In this document: positions 22,321-35,849 of the stretch, in pieces
Layout: every line of letters begins with the position of its first letter
Position numbering within the stretch: position 1 is the first letter of the stretch
DNA from: Stenopsyche tienmushanensis
Taxonomy: Eukaryota > Arthropoda > Insecta > Trichoptera > Stenopsychidae
Direction of reading: 5' to 3'
DNA: 64,000 nt
Assembly: GCA_008973525.1 (NCBI GenBank)
Contig: WACJ01000044.1
Location: forward strand, 372,001-436,000
Notes under the pieces: model-generated
What the model was told of the DNA's origin: nothing
Seen by the model: only the letters and a program-made list of their open reading frames with translations
The model's database searches: none
Translations under genes and position numbers: made by a program

Positions 22321-25300
22321 TTCGTCGCTGCGTCCACCAGATATGGGCGAGGGGCGTTCCCTCGCAGCCTCGTCACGTCATTTTGGTGGACGTTATCCTC
22401 CTCCGCTTAAATACAATTTAACAAGTTATTTAACTTTTATCCAATGGAATTAGCATAATCAAATATAAAATAAACAGAATATATACAAATATAAATTATA
22501 TATAACATATAAAGTCATACAATAAAAATAACGTAAATATAGATAAAATTGTGTTTAAAATAAAATATAACATTATATTATGTAGCATGGTATTCATTAA
22601 ACAATTCAAACACGTTTGAGGTGATTTTGGACAATTAAGAGACCTTTCAATTTTTTTTATTTTTTTTGCTACTTTTACAAGGAATAAAATTACTTCTAAT
22701 AGATTTGCCCTACGAATTTTTATGAATTTCTAAACCGTAAAATGCTTTTTTCGCTTTCTTCTTTTCATTGTCGGGCCTAACATTTTCCGACCATTACCAT
22801 TCTCTTACCAAAAGCTCTCGGAATTTTCCGATTTGAGTATAGAAAAATACTATTATGTTTGCAGAAAAAGTATGCTTTTTAACCGATTGAAGGCTCTGGG
22901 ATAATCTTAAACAGTTTCCGAAAAGCAAGTTCAACGTCTCACTGTTACGTATTTCTATAACGACTTACAAATGTTAACTTTACGTAATTCTTTCTGTAGC
23001 TCACTACTCAAAGGTTTTTTAACAGCTACCTCATCTTGTCTTTCTACGTATACTGCAGTAAATAAAAAACGAAGGGTCGAAAAATAACCTTGGACGTGAG
23101 AAGACGCAATCTTCCCACCGGCATTGCTTATAGTCAATATCGTAGCTGCAATCTCTTATCGAGTAAATACATTTTTTTATTGGCGAATTCATTTTTGTCA
23201 CGGTCTGGTTATGATAGCGAAAAGATTAACATGCGTTTTGAACAGTACGTGGTAGGTGATTTCCATAAGAAATTTTTCTACAAAAATATTTTGGTTGTTT
23301 TCTATTACTTCCCGCTTATTTTTAAAGTAGAAAGTGTAACCTTCGGGGTGCTTCGGTCGACTTCTGCCGCGGGAACCATATTCAGGGATCACTTGAAGCG
23401 CCGGACGCTCCATACCATTATCCTCGATGTTGATTTCGGGGCCTTTTAAAGGAAGTGTTGCAGTTATCAATATCGGCGGTCATCCATCTTTTATGATTAA
23501 AAGCCCCTCGACTTCCATGCAAAAAAGAGATCAGTTCATGAAACAAATATACGCACAAATTTCAAACTCTACTCTAAGTATACTCTGATAAATTCTACGG
23601 ATACCCAGCCAGTACAGAGGCTTAACAACAAAATAAATTATCATCAAAAATTATCAAATTGTAAATCGTTGTGTCATCTTCTGCCAATTGATTTAATTGA
23701 GCAACTATGTACTTCTGTTTGTATCGCATACATTCTCGTCTCATTTCAAATCGATCTATTTAATTTAAGACAGCAGTTCCTAATGTGTTAACGATGGAAA
23801 GCAATGAGTAATCATAAAAAAAACAAGTTCTGCATTAATCTTATGAAATGTGATGCGAGCCTTGTCATTTAAATGTGACGACTTTATATCATCAGACGTC
23901 AACTTGGATTTATATTTCATTTCCTCCCACAAAGATTAGATTAATTCTAAGCATAAATCAATACGAAAAAGGTTGCGAACAGCTCTATTTGCATCAACTT
24001 GCCAATTACAAAAGTTCTTATAAAAAAATGTCGATAAAAGCACTTTGCTTCTTACGCAGCTCCATCTCGTAATTACGACGATACCGTGGCAAATGTGCGT
24101 AAATCTCAATTGACGAAAGCTTCGAGGGCTCATCCATTTATGGGAGAACAAGTCGATATCCCTTTTTTGTATCAAAGGACTTATATAGCCAAATATATCC
24201 CAATTATCGGACAACTGTTAATTTTATATTTATTGTGTTGATTTAACTACTTAATGTCTGCACTGTATAGTTAAATTTGTTCACGTGAGTTTACTACGAG
24301 AATTAATAAATTAATAATAGGATGTATCGCTTGCAGTAATTGGATTTCACTCAGTTAAAGATCGATAGCTATCGGAGAAGATTTTCATGTTTCAATACGG
24401 TGCTATTTTCTTTATAGCCCATAACACCGAGATAATTGGAGATTGCCGATGATAATTAAAATTAACAAAACACTATTCTTGGAACAAATAATTGCTTGTG
24501 ATGAGCGTTTAGTGGAAAAAATGCCCCCCAGCTCGCAATTATGCGTTTACATCGCAAATTGTAATTGTACAGGAAAATAGAAATAATATATTGTAGATAG
24601 TTGAAAAATTAGCTTTGATTCGGCTTCCATTTAAAAATCTAAATTGAATTTATAATTATTTAATTATTTTTGCAAAAAAAATAGGCATCTCCTCAAAATT
24701 ACTGTAGTGTCGATATACAAAAAAGGACTTAAAACTCAATAGTGTGTATTTAAATATACATGTAGGCCCAAAAAACGTGTGCCTCAAACCTCAAAACTGC
24801 AGTGGGGTTTCATTAATTTCAGGACTCCTCAATAAAATTTAGACTGCGTAATTCAAGAAATTGCTCAAAAAAAATTGATTATCCTATGAAATACATTGTC
24901 AACATTTCGATTAAATTATTGAGCAAATCATACAATAATAGCCCGAGCTCTCCTAATTTCTGATCTTTTCTGTTCCAGGAATTATTTGGACGAAAATGAT
25001 TCATAAATAATGCAATTTGATGCTAACAATATCCCCTTAATCCATCGGCTTTAGAATGCTTGTGATGCTAGGAGATAATATAAACTACTTGTTTGGATGT
25101 TTTGATGTAATTCCACTAAGTATGGAGGATGACCTGGAACATTTTCAACCATCAATCATATTTTTAATCACAATCGTAACATTTTATTTAAAGCGCACAT
25201 TGGAAATATTTTACTTTACAAGTGTGAATATGTCAAAAACTGATTATTGATAATACTATTTTTTTTTTCTATAATTTGCTTTGTAATTGTGTAATTTTTG

Positions 25301-26182
25301 CTGTAATATAAGCACGTTGTCTACCAAAATATTTTGTAAATACCATTCATGGATTTTCTTCTTACAATTATGGATTTAAGAATGCGGGTAAATAAAAATT
25401 AATTGATTAAAATCAATACCAGCATCTACAAAGTATACATTCCATTTTGAGTAATTATTAAATCGAGTTATTAAATATCGTCATATTGCCGTAAAAAGGC
25501 CGCGGCAGTAAAAATGAGTATGAATTTAAAGCAGATGTGAGCTCGTCGAACTCGATGCAATTGGAGAAGTGGAACAAAAGAGGGACTGGTCCGAGGCAAA
25601 ATAATAATAAAAAAGGGACTGCTTCCAATTCCGTAGATTAAAATTCAATGTACAACCCCCGTATTTTAATTGCCTGTTATCTGCGGCAGACTGGTCGGGC
25701 GCGGCCAGCAAGTATCGGGATGCGGACACAACTCCGGTAGCGGAGAGCAATTTGTGAAATTAAGTTCGTAGAATTGAAAGCTATTAATATACATACCGGT
25801 TGGACGAAGTCAGATCCGATCGGCTCGCGTGAAAGCCTCCATTCATGAGGAGAGCCTTCGAGGTGATTTTTGATGTGAGATTGGCAACACTGCCGATTCT
25901 TCACTGCTAACTGCTGACTTCTTGCCGCGATTCGAAGAACGCTCTCAGCGCTCAGTGTGGCCAACCTTTTTCAAATGCGACCCATATTTTATTCCGACAT
26001 TTTTATCAAAATCAAAGTAATTTCAAGCAGAGACCTTATTTCCATGTTTAACCCTCTCGAGCCTTTGCATGAAGAAAATCAACAGCCTTCCAAAACATTA
26101 TATGGCAATTCAATTCACAATTTATAAAGTGTGATTTATTAATTTAATTTAATACACTTTGAAAATTAAAGATATACATATA
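22321..26182. other. Intergenic DNA, AT-rich, with minor islands
   Basis: Nothing codes recognisably. GC-richer patches lie at 22320-22410, 23060-23130, 23340-23460 and 25500-25975. The last has a possible splice donor on the minus strand (see findings). At 25953 CAGTGTGGCCAACCTTTTTC is reminiscent of a hAT (Charlie-type) terminus, but no partner end was found. Confidence 0.4.
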
Positions 26183-26551
26183 ACAAATCACTCAATAAGT
26201 TCGTAGGATGATTTTTTTGGCTTCCGTACTTTGGGATGCGCACGGTATTTTATTCATTAATTGCCTTGAAAAAGCAGAACCATCAATAGCGAATATTTTA
26301 TAGCGTTATTGGTGGGTTTGACGGAAGAAATTGCGAAAATACGACCCCAAACTAAGAATAAAAAATGCTTTTTCACCAAAATAATGCACCGTATCACAAG
26401 TCGATCGCAACAATGGAATGCATCAAAATGTTAGAGAAGCATTGGAATAAATATATCACTTTTGAAAGAAACTATGTTAATGAATAAAGTCGAATTTTGC
26501 CTAAAAGTTGTTGTTTTATCTGTCATCCTACGATCTTATTGAGCGATGTGT
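26183..26551 (+). mobile_element. mariner element remnant with transposase scrap
   Basis: The left end, preceded by TA, reads ACAAATCACTCAATAAGTTC then GTAGGATGA. The right end is its inverted partner, TCATCCTACGATCTTATTGA then GCGATGTGT. Plus-strand coding debris reads FHQNNAPYHKSIATMECIKM, matching the mariner block around the second catalytic Asp (normally xHDNAPxH), then MLEKHWNKYITFERNYVNE, the family C-terminus, before a stop. The sequence between them is deleted, including the third catalytic residue, and the Asp is Asn. At 369 bp it is non-autonomous and inactive. Confidence 0.88.
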
Positions 26552-26978
26552 CATTTCTGATCAATCATCTCGATCAAGTTTTATGTTGATTTCTTGCTTC
26601 TAGAAAAAGAAATACTAATTAATATGGTCGTGCATATGATTGACTGGATTTGTCACAATCATTAAATTGTAATTTAAAATGAATGATAATATCACCGCTC
26701 ACCATTAATCTATTCTTACTTAAAAAATCTATACTAAAAAAAGGAGACACATTATACAATCGTTCAAAAATGCAAACCTGCAAAAAATGCATGCATTTTT
26801 TAATTGGCATACAATTTGAAATGAAAAATTAGCCCCACCTAACGTCGAAATAAATACGAATAGTAGGAAACTTGATCATATTTGATCAAAAGAAAAATTG
26901 TTATTGTATAAAGGCTATGAAGGAAAAAAGTCATTTTTTTTTCAGATTTGATCATTCATATTGTTTTAAATCAAAATA
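26552..26978. other. Spacer between mariner and Tigger remnants
   Basis: AT-rich DNA. No gene or repeat was recognised. Confidence 0.5.
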
Positions 26979-27874
26979 CAGTAGACTCACGATTATCCAG
27001 ATTAATGTCGGGGATAACTGGAAAATACGGATAATCCAAATAATCAAATTTCTACTTGGTTTCGAATATAATATCATATTTGCAATACAAATTTTTGTTT
27101 CATGATTTTAATACTTATTATTTATTGAGAAAAAACGCTCATAGTTAAGCTGACAAGCGGCCATTAGAAGTTAATACTAAGCATGACCAAAATATTTACA
27201 CGAGTATATTTAAAAAATCTGTAATTTTTATTGTTTTTGAGTAATGATAATGACATAATGATAATGTTATCACAGGTATCTTCTTCACTTGTAATGTCAC
27301 TCTCATTTTCTTCCTCTTGAGAAAGAAATGAAAGGATATCTGCATCATCCATGCATTCAAAACCTGGATCATTTAAATCATGATCCTCCATGTTTTCCCT
27401 ATCCGTGTTTAAGTTTTCCATATCCATGTAAAAGTTCCCTTAAATGATCGAGGCTTATTAAGTTTCATTTTATGAGTTCCTGGTGCGTTTCCAATCTCTT
27501 ATCACCCCGGGTCCTTTTTTACAATCTTACATTCTTTGTGGTATCTGTCCCGTGTAAAAAACTCTCTTAAACTTCATTGTCCTGTTGATTTGAGAACCAA
27601 GATCATTAAGACATGATAAAAAGCGTTTGTTTAGGTAGTTAAGACACAACCACATAGATTTGAAGAGTTTTGTTTCTTTAATCTTGATCTGTGTGTATAA
27701 CACCTCATGTACTTCTAGAATATCGTCATTATCCGAGTATCACCATATATTTTTTAGTATTGTGTTCATTTTGCTGTGTGCGTCTTACAATCATATAAGA
27801 AAAAAAACATTATTTTCCAAACACAGATAGTCCGCATACCAGATAATTCACACCCGGATAATCGAGAAAACTTG
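26979..27874 (-). mobile_element. Tigger-like (pogo) element 1, internally deleted, with transposase tail
   Basis: TA-flanked inverted ends: left CAGTAGACTCACGATTATCC at 26979, and right GGATAATCGAGAAAACTTG ending at 27874, the degraded complement of CAGT..TCTCGATTATCC. On the minus strand 27427-27164 encodes the acidic transposase C-terminus, with DHDLNDPGFECMDDADILSF then SQEEENESDITSEED. The same stretch occurs in the copy at 43.3 kb. Upstream minus-strand DNA (27430-27640) also aligns with 42450-42730 of that copy, for example AACAGGACAATGAAGTTTAA. The central transposase region present in the other copy is missing here. About 0.9 kb against 2 kb or more for an autonomous Tigger. Confidence 0.85.
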
Positions 27875-30060
27875 TATTGAAGCACGCACATATAATTCGC
27901 AAACTGTACTATTAAATCTAAATTCAACGATAAAGAAATTCTTGATTGAAACAGAATCCTGACAAATGTGACACAGCAATGAGTTCATCGTTTTGCAGAA
28001 AGAACAAATCAGTCAATTTATCAATTTTTTTCCCTCGAGAATTTTCATAAACAATTTAATGCTTTCAAGCACAGGTTTGATACCTGAGCTCTTGTTTTAA
28101 TGGACTGACAAGATTGATTGAACAATCATATACATAGTGATGTAAATAACTATGAATATATATTTCTTAAATAACAGTATAGCAATATAATTCCATGTAT
28201 CTTAAGTTTTGGCGAGAAACAGTCCCAAAATAATTTTAAAAAACACAATACACAATATGTCAACAAAAAATAAAGCAGCAGCAACATTATTCGTTTGCTG
28301 TTAGCTGTCAGGTTGACATCAATTTAGTCGAAAAGATGCGTTGGCCGCCACACACATAAATATGTCCAATCGAATGCATAATTTTAAATCGTCGACGATC
28401 ATTATTTTATCGAAAAAAAGACATAAAGCAATTTAGACGCAAAACGTCGCAATGATCCGATTTATGTGTCGACCAAAATATTTTAATCGGTCGTCAAAAC
28501 TTTCCGAGAATCAAAGACGCTGCTTCTGAATTAAGCGACTTATCTGTGTTAAGTTTAATATATGGCAATTTTATTATCGTGTCCGTGTTATACGTTGATT
28601 AAGCATTTACAACTTAATTTTGAGTGGACGTTCGTAGACTTTAATTGAATCCGCTGGTCGTTTATCGTCTTTTAAGCAGCTTCCTCAGATCGCAGATAAC
28701 CATCGGGTTTTATTCGGTTAACTGCGAACTCCTCCAAGAGATACGGTTACTAATGAGTTTAACAAATCATGCGAATGAAGAGTTTTCAATTTATATTAAG
28801 TTGTTAATTGCGCCTAAGAAATATCTCGATGAGCGAACTGGTTTTCGATATAAATCAACCGTAGACATTTTTAACGTCTCACAAACGCAAATTGATTGAG
28901 TCGTTATAGTAAAGTTGATAATAGCATCGTAAAGATTATTGACTTTGAAAGCAAATCGATGATGAATACGACGGATTTTCGTAATGGCGATGCTATGAAG
29001 ATTTAAATGCAATCGATTTTATTGTAGGAAAATCCTAATCAAGTGATATATGAACCTCTCAGATGCAAAAAAGCAGACGGTCTTCTTGATTCGTGTTGTT
29101 TATATATCGACATGATATACGTTCAATTTATCTCGATGCTTTTTATAATCTGAATATCAAAATTTGAAATAAGTTCTATTTAATTTGATAGATTAAACGC
29201 TCCTTATCCCGTATACTGTATCATTTTACACAACAATAAACGTGTCCACTCTACAAAATCCCCTCAATGCCCCCGATCATCCTTCAAAACACACCCAAAG
29301 GGAGTAATGATACAATTATTTCTCCGATGTTTGTCATGGTAACATATATTTCGTCACATTGTCGTATTCGGCGGTCGGATTGATTCGATAAAAAAGGCTT
29401 CTCTGCAGATACGGGGCTAATTGGGACAATAAATTGCGGCCAATACGACTTGCCACTTCTCCAAACAGCTACACAAAAGGTTTTATCATTCCCCAAAAGC
29501 CTTAACGGTGAAACCATTAAGGGAGACGTTAAACTTTATCACCTTTCGACCCTTTTCCTAAGTGCCTTGCGATCAAAATGCCAAGCCATCCCAATTGGTA
29601 ATAGGACTTTTAGGACATTGCGTAAAACGGTGCTCCTTTAACCCGCTCCCGTTCATAAAATATAATCGATAAAACGTATTTCCAATTGGTTTATCCTTTA
29701 TACGACCTTCTGTAACGACCTCGTCGTGTTTGCTCGGGGAAATTTATAAACAAAGCTGTTTCTTTATTTGAGAAAAGCTTTTATTGCCGCCATTTTGGAT
29801 ATTGCACACTAACGACATCTATTGCCACTGTTTTTTGTTCTCTAGAATAATATAAAAACAGCATACGAGCCGTGATAATACTATTAAAAATCAATTAGGG
29901 CTCTTTATGAACATATATTTAGAAATACAAATATTTTTATATGAAATGTCCGATTTTTGATTAATGCTTTATTTTATTATTTCAAAAGGTCAATTTATCT
30001 CCAATTTTTAAAAATACTTATTGTATGAAATTGAAAGACATTTATCGACTACTATACAAT
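27875..30060. other. Intergenic DNA with GC-richer islands
   Basis: No gene was recognised. Islands at 28310-28760 and 29230-29700 are compositionally distinct, the latter containing AATTGGGACAATAAATTGCG and short conserved-looking runs without a reading frame. They are candidate regulatory DNA only. Confidence 0.35.
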
Positions 30061-30150
30061 TAGGGCTTATACAAAAACCGGTTTTCGGTTTTCATTTTTC
30101 GAATGAAACCGGTTTCCGCCGGTTTTCGGTTTTAAGAAATATATAATTCA
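30061..30150. repeat. Palindromic CCGGTTTTCGG-type transposon end
   Basis: After TAGGGCTTATACAAAAACCG the block repeats CCGGTTTTCGGTTTT and contains AACCGG and CCGGTT in both orientations. This pattern is seen at ends of some DNA transposons, often hAT-type. No second end was identified. The LTR-like copy B starts about 130 bp downstream and may have inserted into this element. Confidence 0.35.
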
Positions 30151-30279
30151 AATAACGGATATATTAAGATTATTCGAATTTTATTCAATATTTGTAGATT
30201 GTTCTTCAACTATTTCTACACACTCCTCTTTAACATTTATTTTTGCCATGAAATTAGGATACATCCTTGTTAACCCTTT

Positions 30280-30660
30280 GAATAATGAGCTAATTTTAAA
30301 TCATAAACTTAGATGCTATATTTGTATGTCCGCCACTTATCATTCGTACAAATCCATTTATCTGTCAGGACCCTTGCAGCGTGTATGAAGCTTGTACATA
30401 AATAAATAAACACTGTGGATAGCACACAATATTCGGTCATTTCTTAAGGTAAACATAAACAATATACTTGAAATCGATTCATTATTACATTCACATATCA
30501 TTATTAGTCGATAAATTTGGGTTAACGATTTATACAATCGTACGATGTACGTACTCTCTCTGTTTTCGTCTCCAATTTGCAATCATCTCAATTTACTCTG
30601 TCCGTCTCTGTTTCTCTCTAAACTCCCAAACTCTGTCGCCAATTAATTCCGAAAAAAGTT
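30280..30660 (-). repeat. LTR-like dispersed repeat, copy B (inverted)
   Basis: In reverse complement it carries the family landmarks in order: GTACGATTGTATAAATCGTT, AACCCAAATTTATCGACTAA, TGAATCGATTTCAAGTATAT, TTATTTATTTATGTACAAGC, then CTGACAGATAAATGGATTTG. It extends further right than copy A, to AAACTTAGATGC on the plus strand side, matching copy C. It is non-coding. Two AATAAA-like motifs on the minus strand are compatible with LTR polyadenylation signals, though this is inference. Confidence 0.75.
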
Positions 30661-33600
30661 CAAAATTATCTTCCAAGAAGAACCTTTTCTTACCTACGTG
30701 CTGTCAAGTGAACAATTCACTATTTTTCGTCCAAAATTCTTAGATAAGAGATTTACACAATATTTTTAAACTTAAATTTTAACTTACAACGGATTCATAG
30801 CTGCTGAGTCAATGCAGAGAAGAATTTTAAGATCGACGCCTTTTTTTGTATTATCATCTTTTCACCGCAGCTTTTACTTGAGGAAGAATTCCATGGGAAA
30901 AGTTTCATTAAAAAATAGCTTAAACAGACCACTGCAGTCTTTATCTTTACTTTAATTCTTATATTCATCCACCATTCGGCGACTCTTCGTCAATCCAATA
31001 ATAAACAAGCAATCTTAACCAATATACAATCGTTAAACCATCAATCAATCTTTGAGGGCCCTGTTCAACTTTACAGTAACATTTCTGTAAATAATTAAAT
31101 TTTAATATTTAAAAAATGGATTTATTATTAATTTTAGTGCAATTATACAATCGCAAATGTACTTTAAATATAAAAGTAATGTAGCTTTTGAAGTATTCAA
31201 TGGGTTAAGCTTCCTTTCCAAAAAAGGGCATGACAACATTAAGCCAAAATGACTCTTTTGCATAATAAGTATAAGAGTGTTTATAGCGCGACATCAAATT
31301 CGATAGCCACAAATGATTGTGTTATAATCGAAAATACCTTAGTCAGCACCCGATGAACAATCGCAACCCTTGCCGCGTCGCATTTAAAGCTCATTTTGTC
31401 GTGAACGCTCGAGCTTTTTCCGACATCAGCCTTCGGCGTATTCAGGTAGCCATTTTAATGGGCCAACGACTGTCATTCGATGAAAGCTTTTTTGTATAAA
31501 ACTCGTGTCTTTTATTTTGTGTTTTTTCGCCGTTTTATTTTAGCCGTGTTTATATTTATACGGGGAGGAAGCCATGATTTCCCCAGGCTATTCGTTTTTA
31601 TTAATGGCGAGTAGGCCCTGAATAGAAATTCGGTAAATTGAAACGATTCCGCGGAATTTACATGTTTTAATATGGCCAGAATTTGAATAAATCGTATCAG
31701 CGCCGACATTTCCAATTCAAATGTAATTTGTGTTAAAAATCGTATTTTATCATCTGCTTGGAAACGAAAATTAACCTCTACCGGGATGCGTTCAAATTTT
31801 GAATTTATTTAAATTTCGACAATATGGTAATAATTATTTAAGGGTGTATGGCGAGAACAGTGACTAATTTCATTGAAAAGCTTCATCTCCAAGTCAAGCT
31901 ACATATACCATTACATATACGAGGGTCATCTAGAAAGCAAAGTTACAAGTTGGTTACATGAGTTAATGACTGTAAACCAATTGCTTGTTTTATGAAAAAA
32001 ATGTTCCTGAAAAGTTATTCGTATATCAAAATTTCGTACACCAAATGAAAGTTTGTAAGATAGATAAAGAAAATAAATGTATGAAAAATCCATGATTTAG
32101 TGTTAAAAATTAAAAGTGGATCTTGAATAATATGAAGGATTAATTGTCTAAAGATGTCATATTCGTTATCGAACATACGTGATCTTTATCAAGGATCAAG
32201 GTATCACATATATTTAAATTAGTATGTAAAACTATCATTATCATCGTCTTAGTATTTAATCTTTCAGATCCAAATAATCGAAGATCTTCCAAATTTCCAA
32301 AGACCACGAACTTATCAATTACATCAACATTTTAGAACAAAGTCACATAATTTATAATGAAGAATTCGAAAATTGCAGTTAAGCAATTGGACTCGTAACT
32401 CAATCAACTTAAGCTCAAATCTACAGGAGATGTAGCTGGTGACCTCATTTTCAGAATTTTAGAATAGTATATCGTTCTTGTATTTTTCATTTAGATCTTC
32501 ATACAATTATGTTATAAAGATGATTCATAAAGTGGGATGTTCGTACATTAGGTTTACGTTTGAATGACTTAAAAATATAACACTACTAGGATTTATTTTC
32601 CACATTAAAAAAATGTAAAATACAATAGTATGTGAATTATTAATTTTATTCGCAAACACGATAATGCAGATTATTCTTTTTTATATTTTTGTACTTTCTT
32701 TTGCCTTTATTAGATGTGAAAGTAGAGAATTAAGCCTCGCCAAATATGTATCCATTGTTAAAGCTAAATACTTGCTGAGGATCCAGTTTTAACCCACTAA
32801 TGATATATTTAAACTCAAATGGATCAATATAGCCATTTAAAGATCAGATATTGAAAAAATTATAGATAGTTAGCATCTGCGAACATGTTGGCATTGCTTT
32901 TAACACGGATATATCGAAGATCATACACCAAAGATCGTGGATCGTATTGCTGTCTTAATGACTAGCAGATAGCTATAATCTTGTCGCACACGCGGGGTCA
33001 AAACTGACCGCATGCAAATATTTTAACAGCCTCACTAATGGAAGATAACAAATGTAACAATTTATTATATCGCCGGAATTAGTCTACGCTGTGGAATTTT
33101 TACTCGCCGGCGACATTCCAAAGTGTTAATTTCTTCCATCCGAGCACGAAATAGAGTCGATCGTGTATTCGAAGATGCTTATTATGTGTCGGACACAATA
33201 AAATTTAAAGGCACTCCTGACCGAATTGTATATGGTATTTAAAACGCCTACTATTAGCTTGTTAAAATCCTTACGTGATCGGAGCAAAAGTGTTTGTGGA
33301 AACATTTTCATCAGATAATACCGAGATTCCTCCGCAACTGTCCGAACGGATGCTGTTTATTTGGAAGGCATAACGTCTGGAAGTTTTGGGTAGCCCACCT
33401 GTAATTTTTGTCCAGATTCAACGCAACAGAAACGCTTTGAAACGGTGTTATAGCGATACATTTTGAACTAACAGAAGAACTTGAGAATCTGGATAATATT
33501 CCACAAAATTATCAATTTCCATCTGATAAAATAACTATTAATTTAATTTAAATATCTATGAAGAGGAAAATTTAAAAAACTAGAAATTTGAACCAAGATT

Positions 33601-33798
33601 TAATGATTTATATAAGGAATTAGATCGATAACCGGAAAAACTGTTATTTTTACCAGAACGAAAATAACCCAAATTTTAGCTTGCAATCTTAAATCACAAT
33701 TATGTATTTTGTTTAGTGTATCTCTTCCTATATAATTGCTATGCACCCAAACTGAGACCCCCAGATTTAACCCCTTAAAGAGGTAAGACACAGAGTTG
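30661..33798. other. Intergenic DNA
   Basis: No gene was recognised. GC-richer blocks at 31270-31500 (containing GTCGCATTTAAAGCTCATTT) and 33040-33320 might be regulatory. The region between is very AT-rich with no transposon hallmark. Confidence 0.4.
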
Positions 33799-34170
33799 TA
33801 TCCAAATTCCAGTAATTCAGAAGAGCATTCTTACACGTTGAAATCGGAGACAAACAGAGACGTATCTTGCGCGTTAGGTTTGCTGAGAAACAAAGACGGA
33901 GAGAGTATCTTGCGTATATCGTACGATTGTATAGATCGTTAACCAAAATTTTTTGACTCATAATATATTAAATCGATTTCAAGTGTATTGTTTATGTTTA
34001 CTTAAAGAAATCACTGAATATTGTATGCTTCGACAGGTTTATTTATTTATGTACAAGCTTCATACTCGCTGCGACGGTCCTGACAGATAAGTGGATTTGT
34101 ACGGATGATAAGTGGCGGTTATACAAATATAGCATTTAAGTTTATGATGATTTAAAATTAGCTCACTACT
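33799..34170 (+). repeat. LTR-like dispersed repeat, copy C
   Basis: It is one of the longest copies, with AAATTCCAGTAATTCAGAAG, ATCTTGCGTATATCGTACGA, ATTTCAAGTGTATTGTTTAT, CGACGGTCCTGACAGATAAG, then GATGATAAGTGGCGGTTATA and CAAATATAGCATTTAAG. A short internal duplication of an AAACAGAGACG...GTATCTTGCG-like segment is visible at 33850-33920. The motif ATAAGTGG occurs twice near the right side. No coding sequence is present. Confidence 0.75.
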
Positions 34171-35849
34171 CAAAGAGTTAAACTTGTTTCTTAGTGTTAT
34201 GTACTCCAATCTGAGAATGATAGCAGTTCGACGCCCAGATATATATCACATACTTTTACTGTATATATTCGATTTCAATCAAAAAATTCAATCAGAAATG
34301 TATTTTTTTCTAATCAATAGTCTCTATATATTTAATCTAATATCCTTAATCTGATGTAAATCAAAAAGCCACCTTTTTGATGAAATTCAATATTTGTAAA
34401 AAAAAAAATTGGGAATGAATAAGCCTTATTCACTTATTATACATAGCTTATGTATGCAACCTGATGAAATACAAGGTATGAAAATTGAGATTAGCTATGG
34501 ATCTAAACAGGTTTTCATCCCTTACCATATTTTCAAATCCTTTAATATTACTTAAATAAAATACCGCATATAATGCATACAAATACACCAATTCTTATTT
34601 AACATTTTAAATGCCAAAAACGACTCATTGGCGAGTCGCATTTGTACGCACTCATTACGCTCTGGCAGTTAAAAGGTAAAATTTTATTTTTTCAAACTCC
34701 AGATCTATACATTTTTTTTTATTTCTATACGTATTTTCCAAATGAAGTATTTCAATTAAACTCTAAACAACACTTATGTGACATATGAAAACTATAAACG
34801 TATTGAGGAAATCTTCAGAAGGCTAAACAGCTTCAACAAAGCAAGAATTATTTGTACCTGGGGACTCGTTTAGATCCAGTATACCGGGATATAAAATTCT
34901 AAAACAACGTTTTATTCGAAGCGTTTTCCTCAATACGAATTAAAATAGAAACTCATGCGTACACAAATACGGCGAAGCCTCTGGTCATCCGAAAGGGCAG
35001 AAAAATGTCGACGATGGCAAAAAAATGTCGCTCGGAGCTCGTAATAAAATTGGCGAAAATTGTAAAATAAGCAATGCATATAAATATAAAGTAAATTGGG
35101 ACATTTGATAATTAGGCGCAAATAGTGTGGACATCGTCGGCATCGAAGTCGAACCGGGTGAGTTAATGTCACAAGCAGGAACAGGTATCTCCGGGCCAAT
35201 TAGGCACAGGATACCTACTAATGAGCAAGCAGCCCTCACAGTCCAGGGACAGACTAGTCTCAGAAAATCCTAAGGGGTCTTCCAAAAATTACCCTACGAT
35301 AAGAAGAAGTCCGAGTGCTTCAGATCGATCGATTGTGATAAATTTGGCGAATGCAAATTTAATAGCAATGGCCTGCCAATTAGGCAGGGTTCTTGCGAAA
35401 ATATAATATTTATACAAAAAAATAAATATTCGATACTTATCAACTTTTTTGCAATCATTGTAATCTGAAAAAGCTCCAGCTTTCTTATAGCCACTCATTG
35501 ATTTAGCTTTTAATGGGACTTAGAATTCAAATTTGGCTAAAATCATTCAATTCAAAATGTTTCCAAAGAAGTTGTTATTGGTTATCATATTGTGAATTTA
35601 TGAAATCAAAATTTTAATGGAAAAATATAATGATTTTACGAGAACTGTTAGCATTTTAGATGGTTATAATTTTTTCTTGTAAGACAAAATCTACATGTTT
35701 TTTACATCATGGGAATAAAGTAATTAATATTTGGTTTCCCCTTTCCCACGTAATTATTATATTCAATGAACTTGTAAGCCGAGATGCTATTAATTACAAC
35801 AAAATGAGTAGTTTGGTGTAATAAGTGGCTAGGTTTAATCGATTCTTTT
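34171..35849. other. Intergenic DNA
   Basis: No gene was recognised. GACTCATTGGCGAGTC at about 34623-34638 can form a short stem. A GC-richer block at 34930-35290 has overlapping short frames without family resemblance and may be regulatory. Confidence 0.4.
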
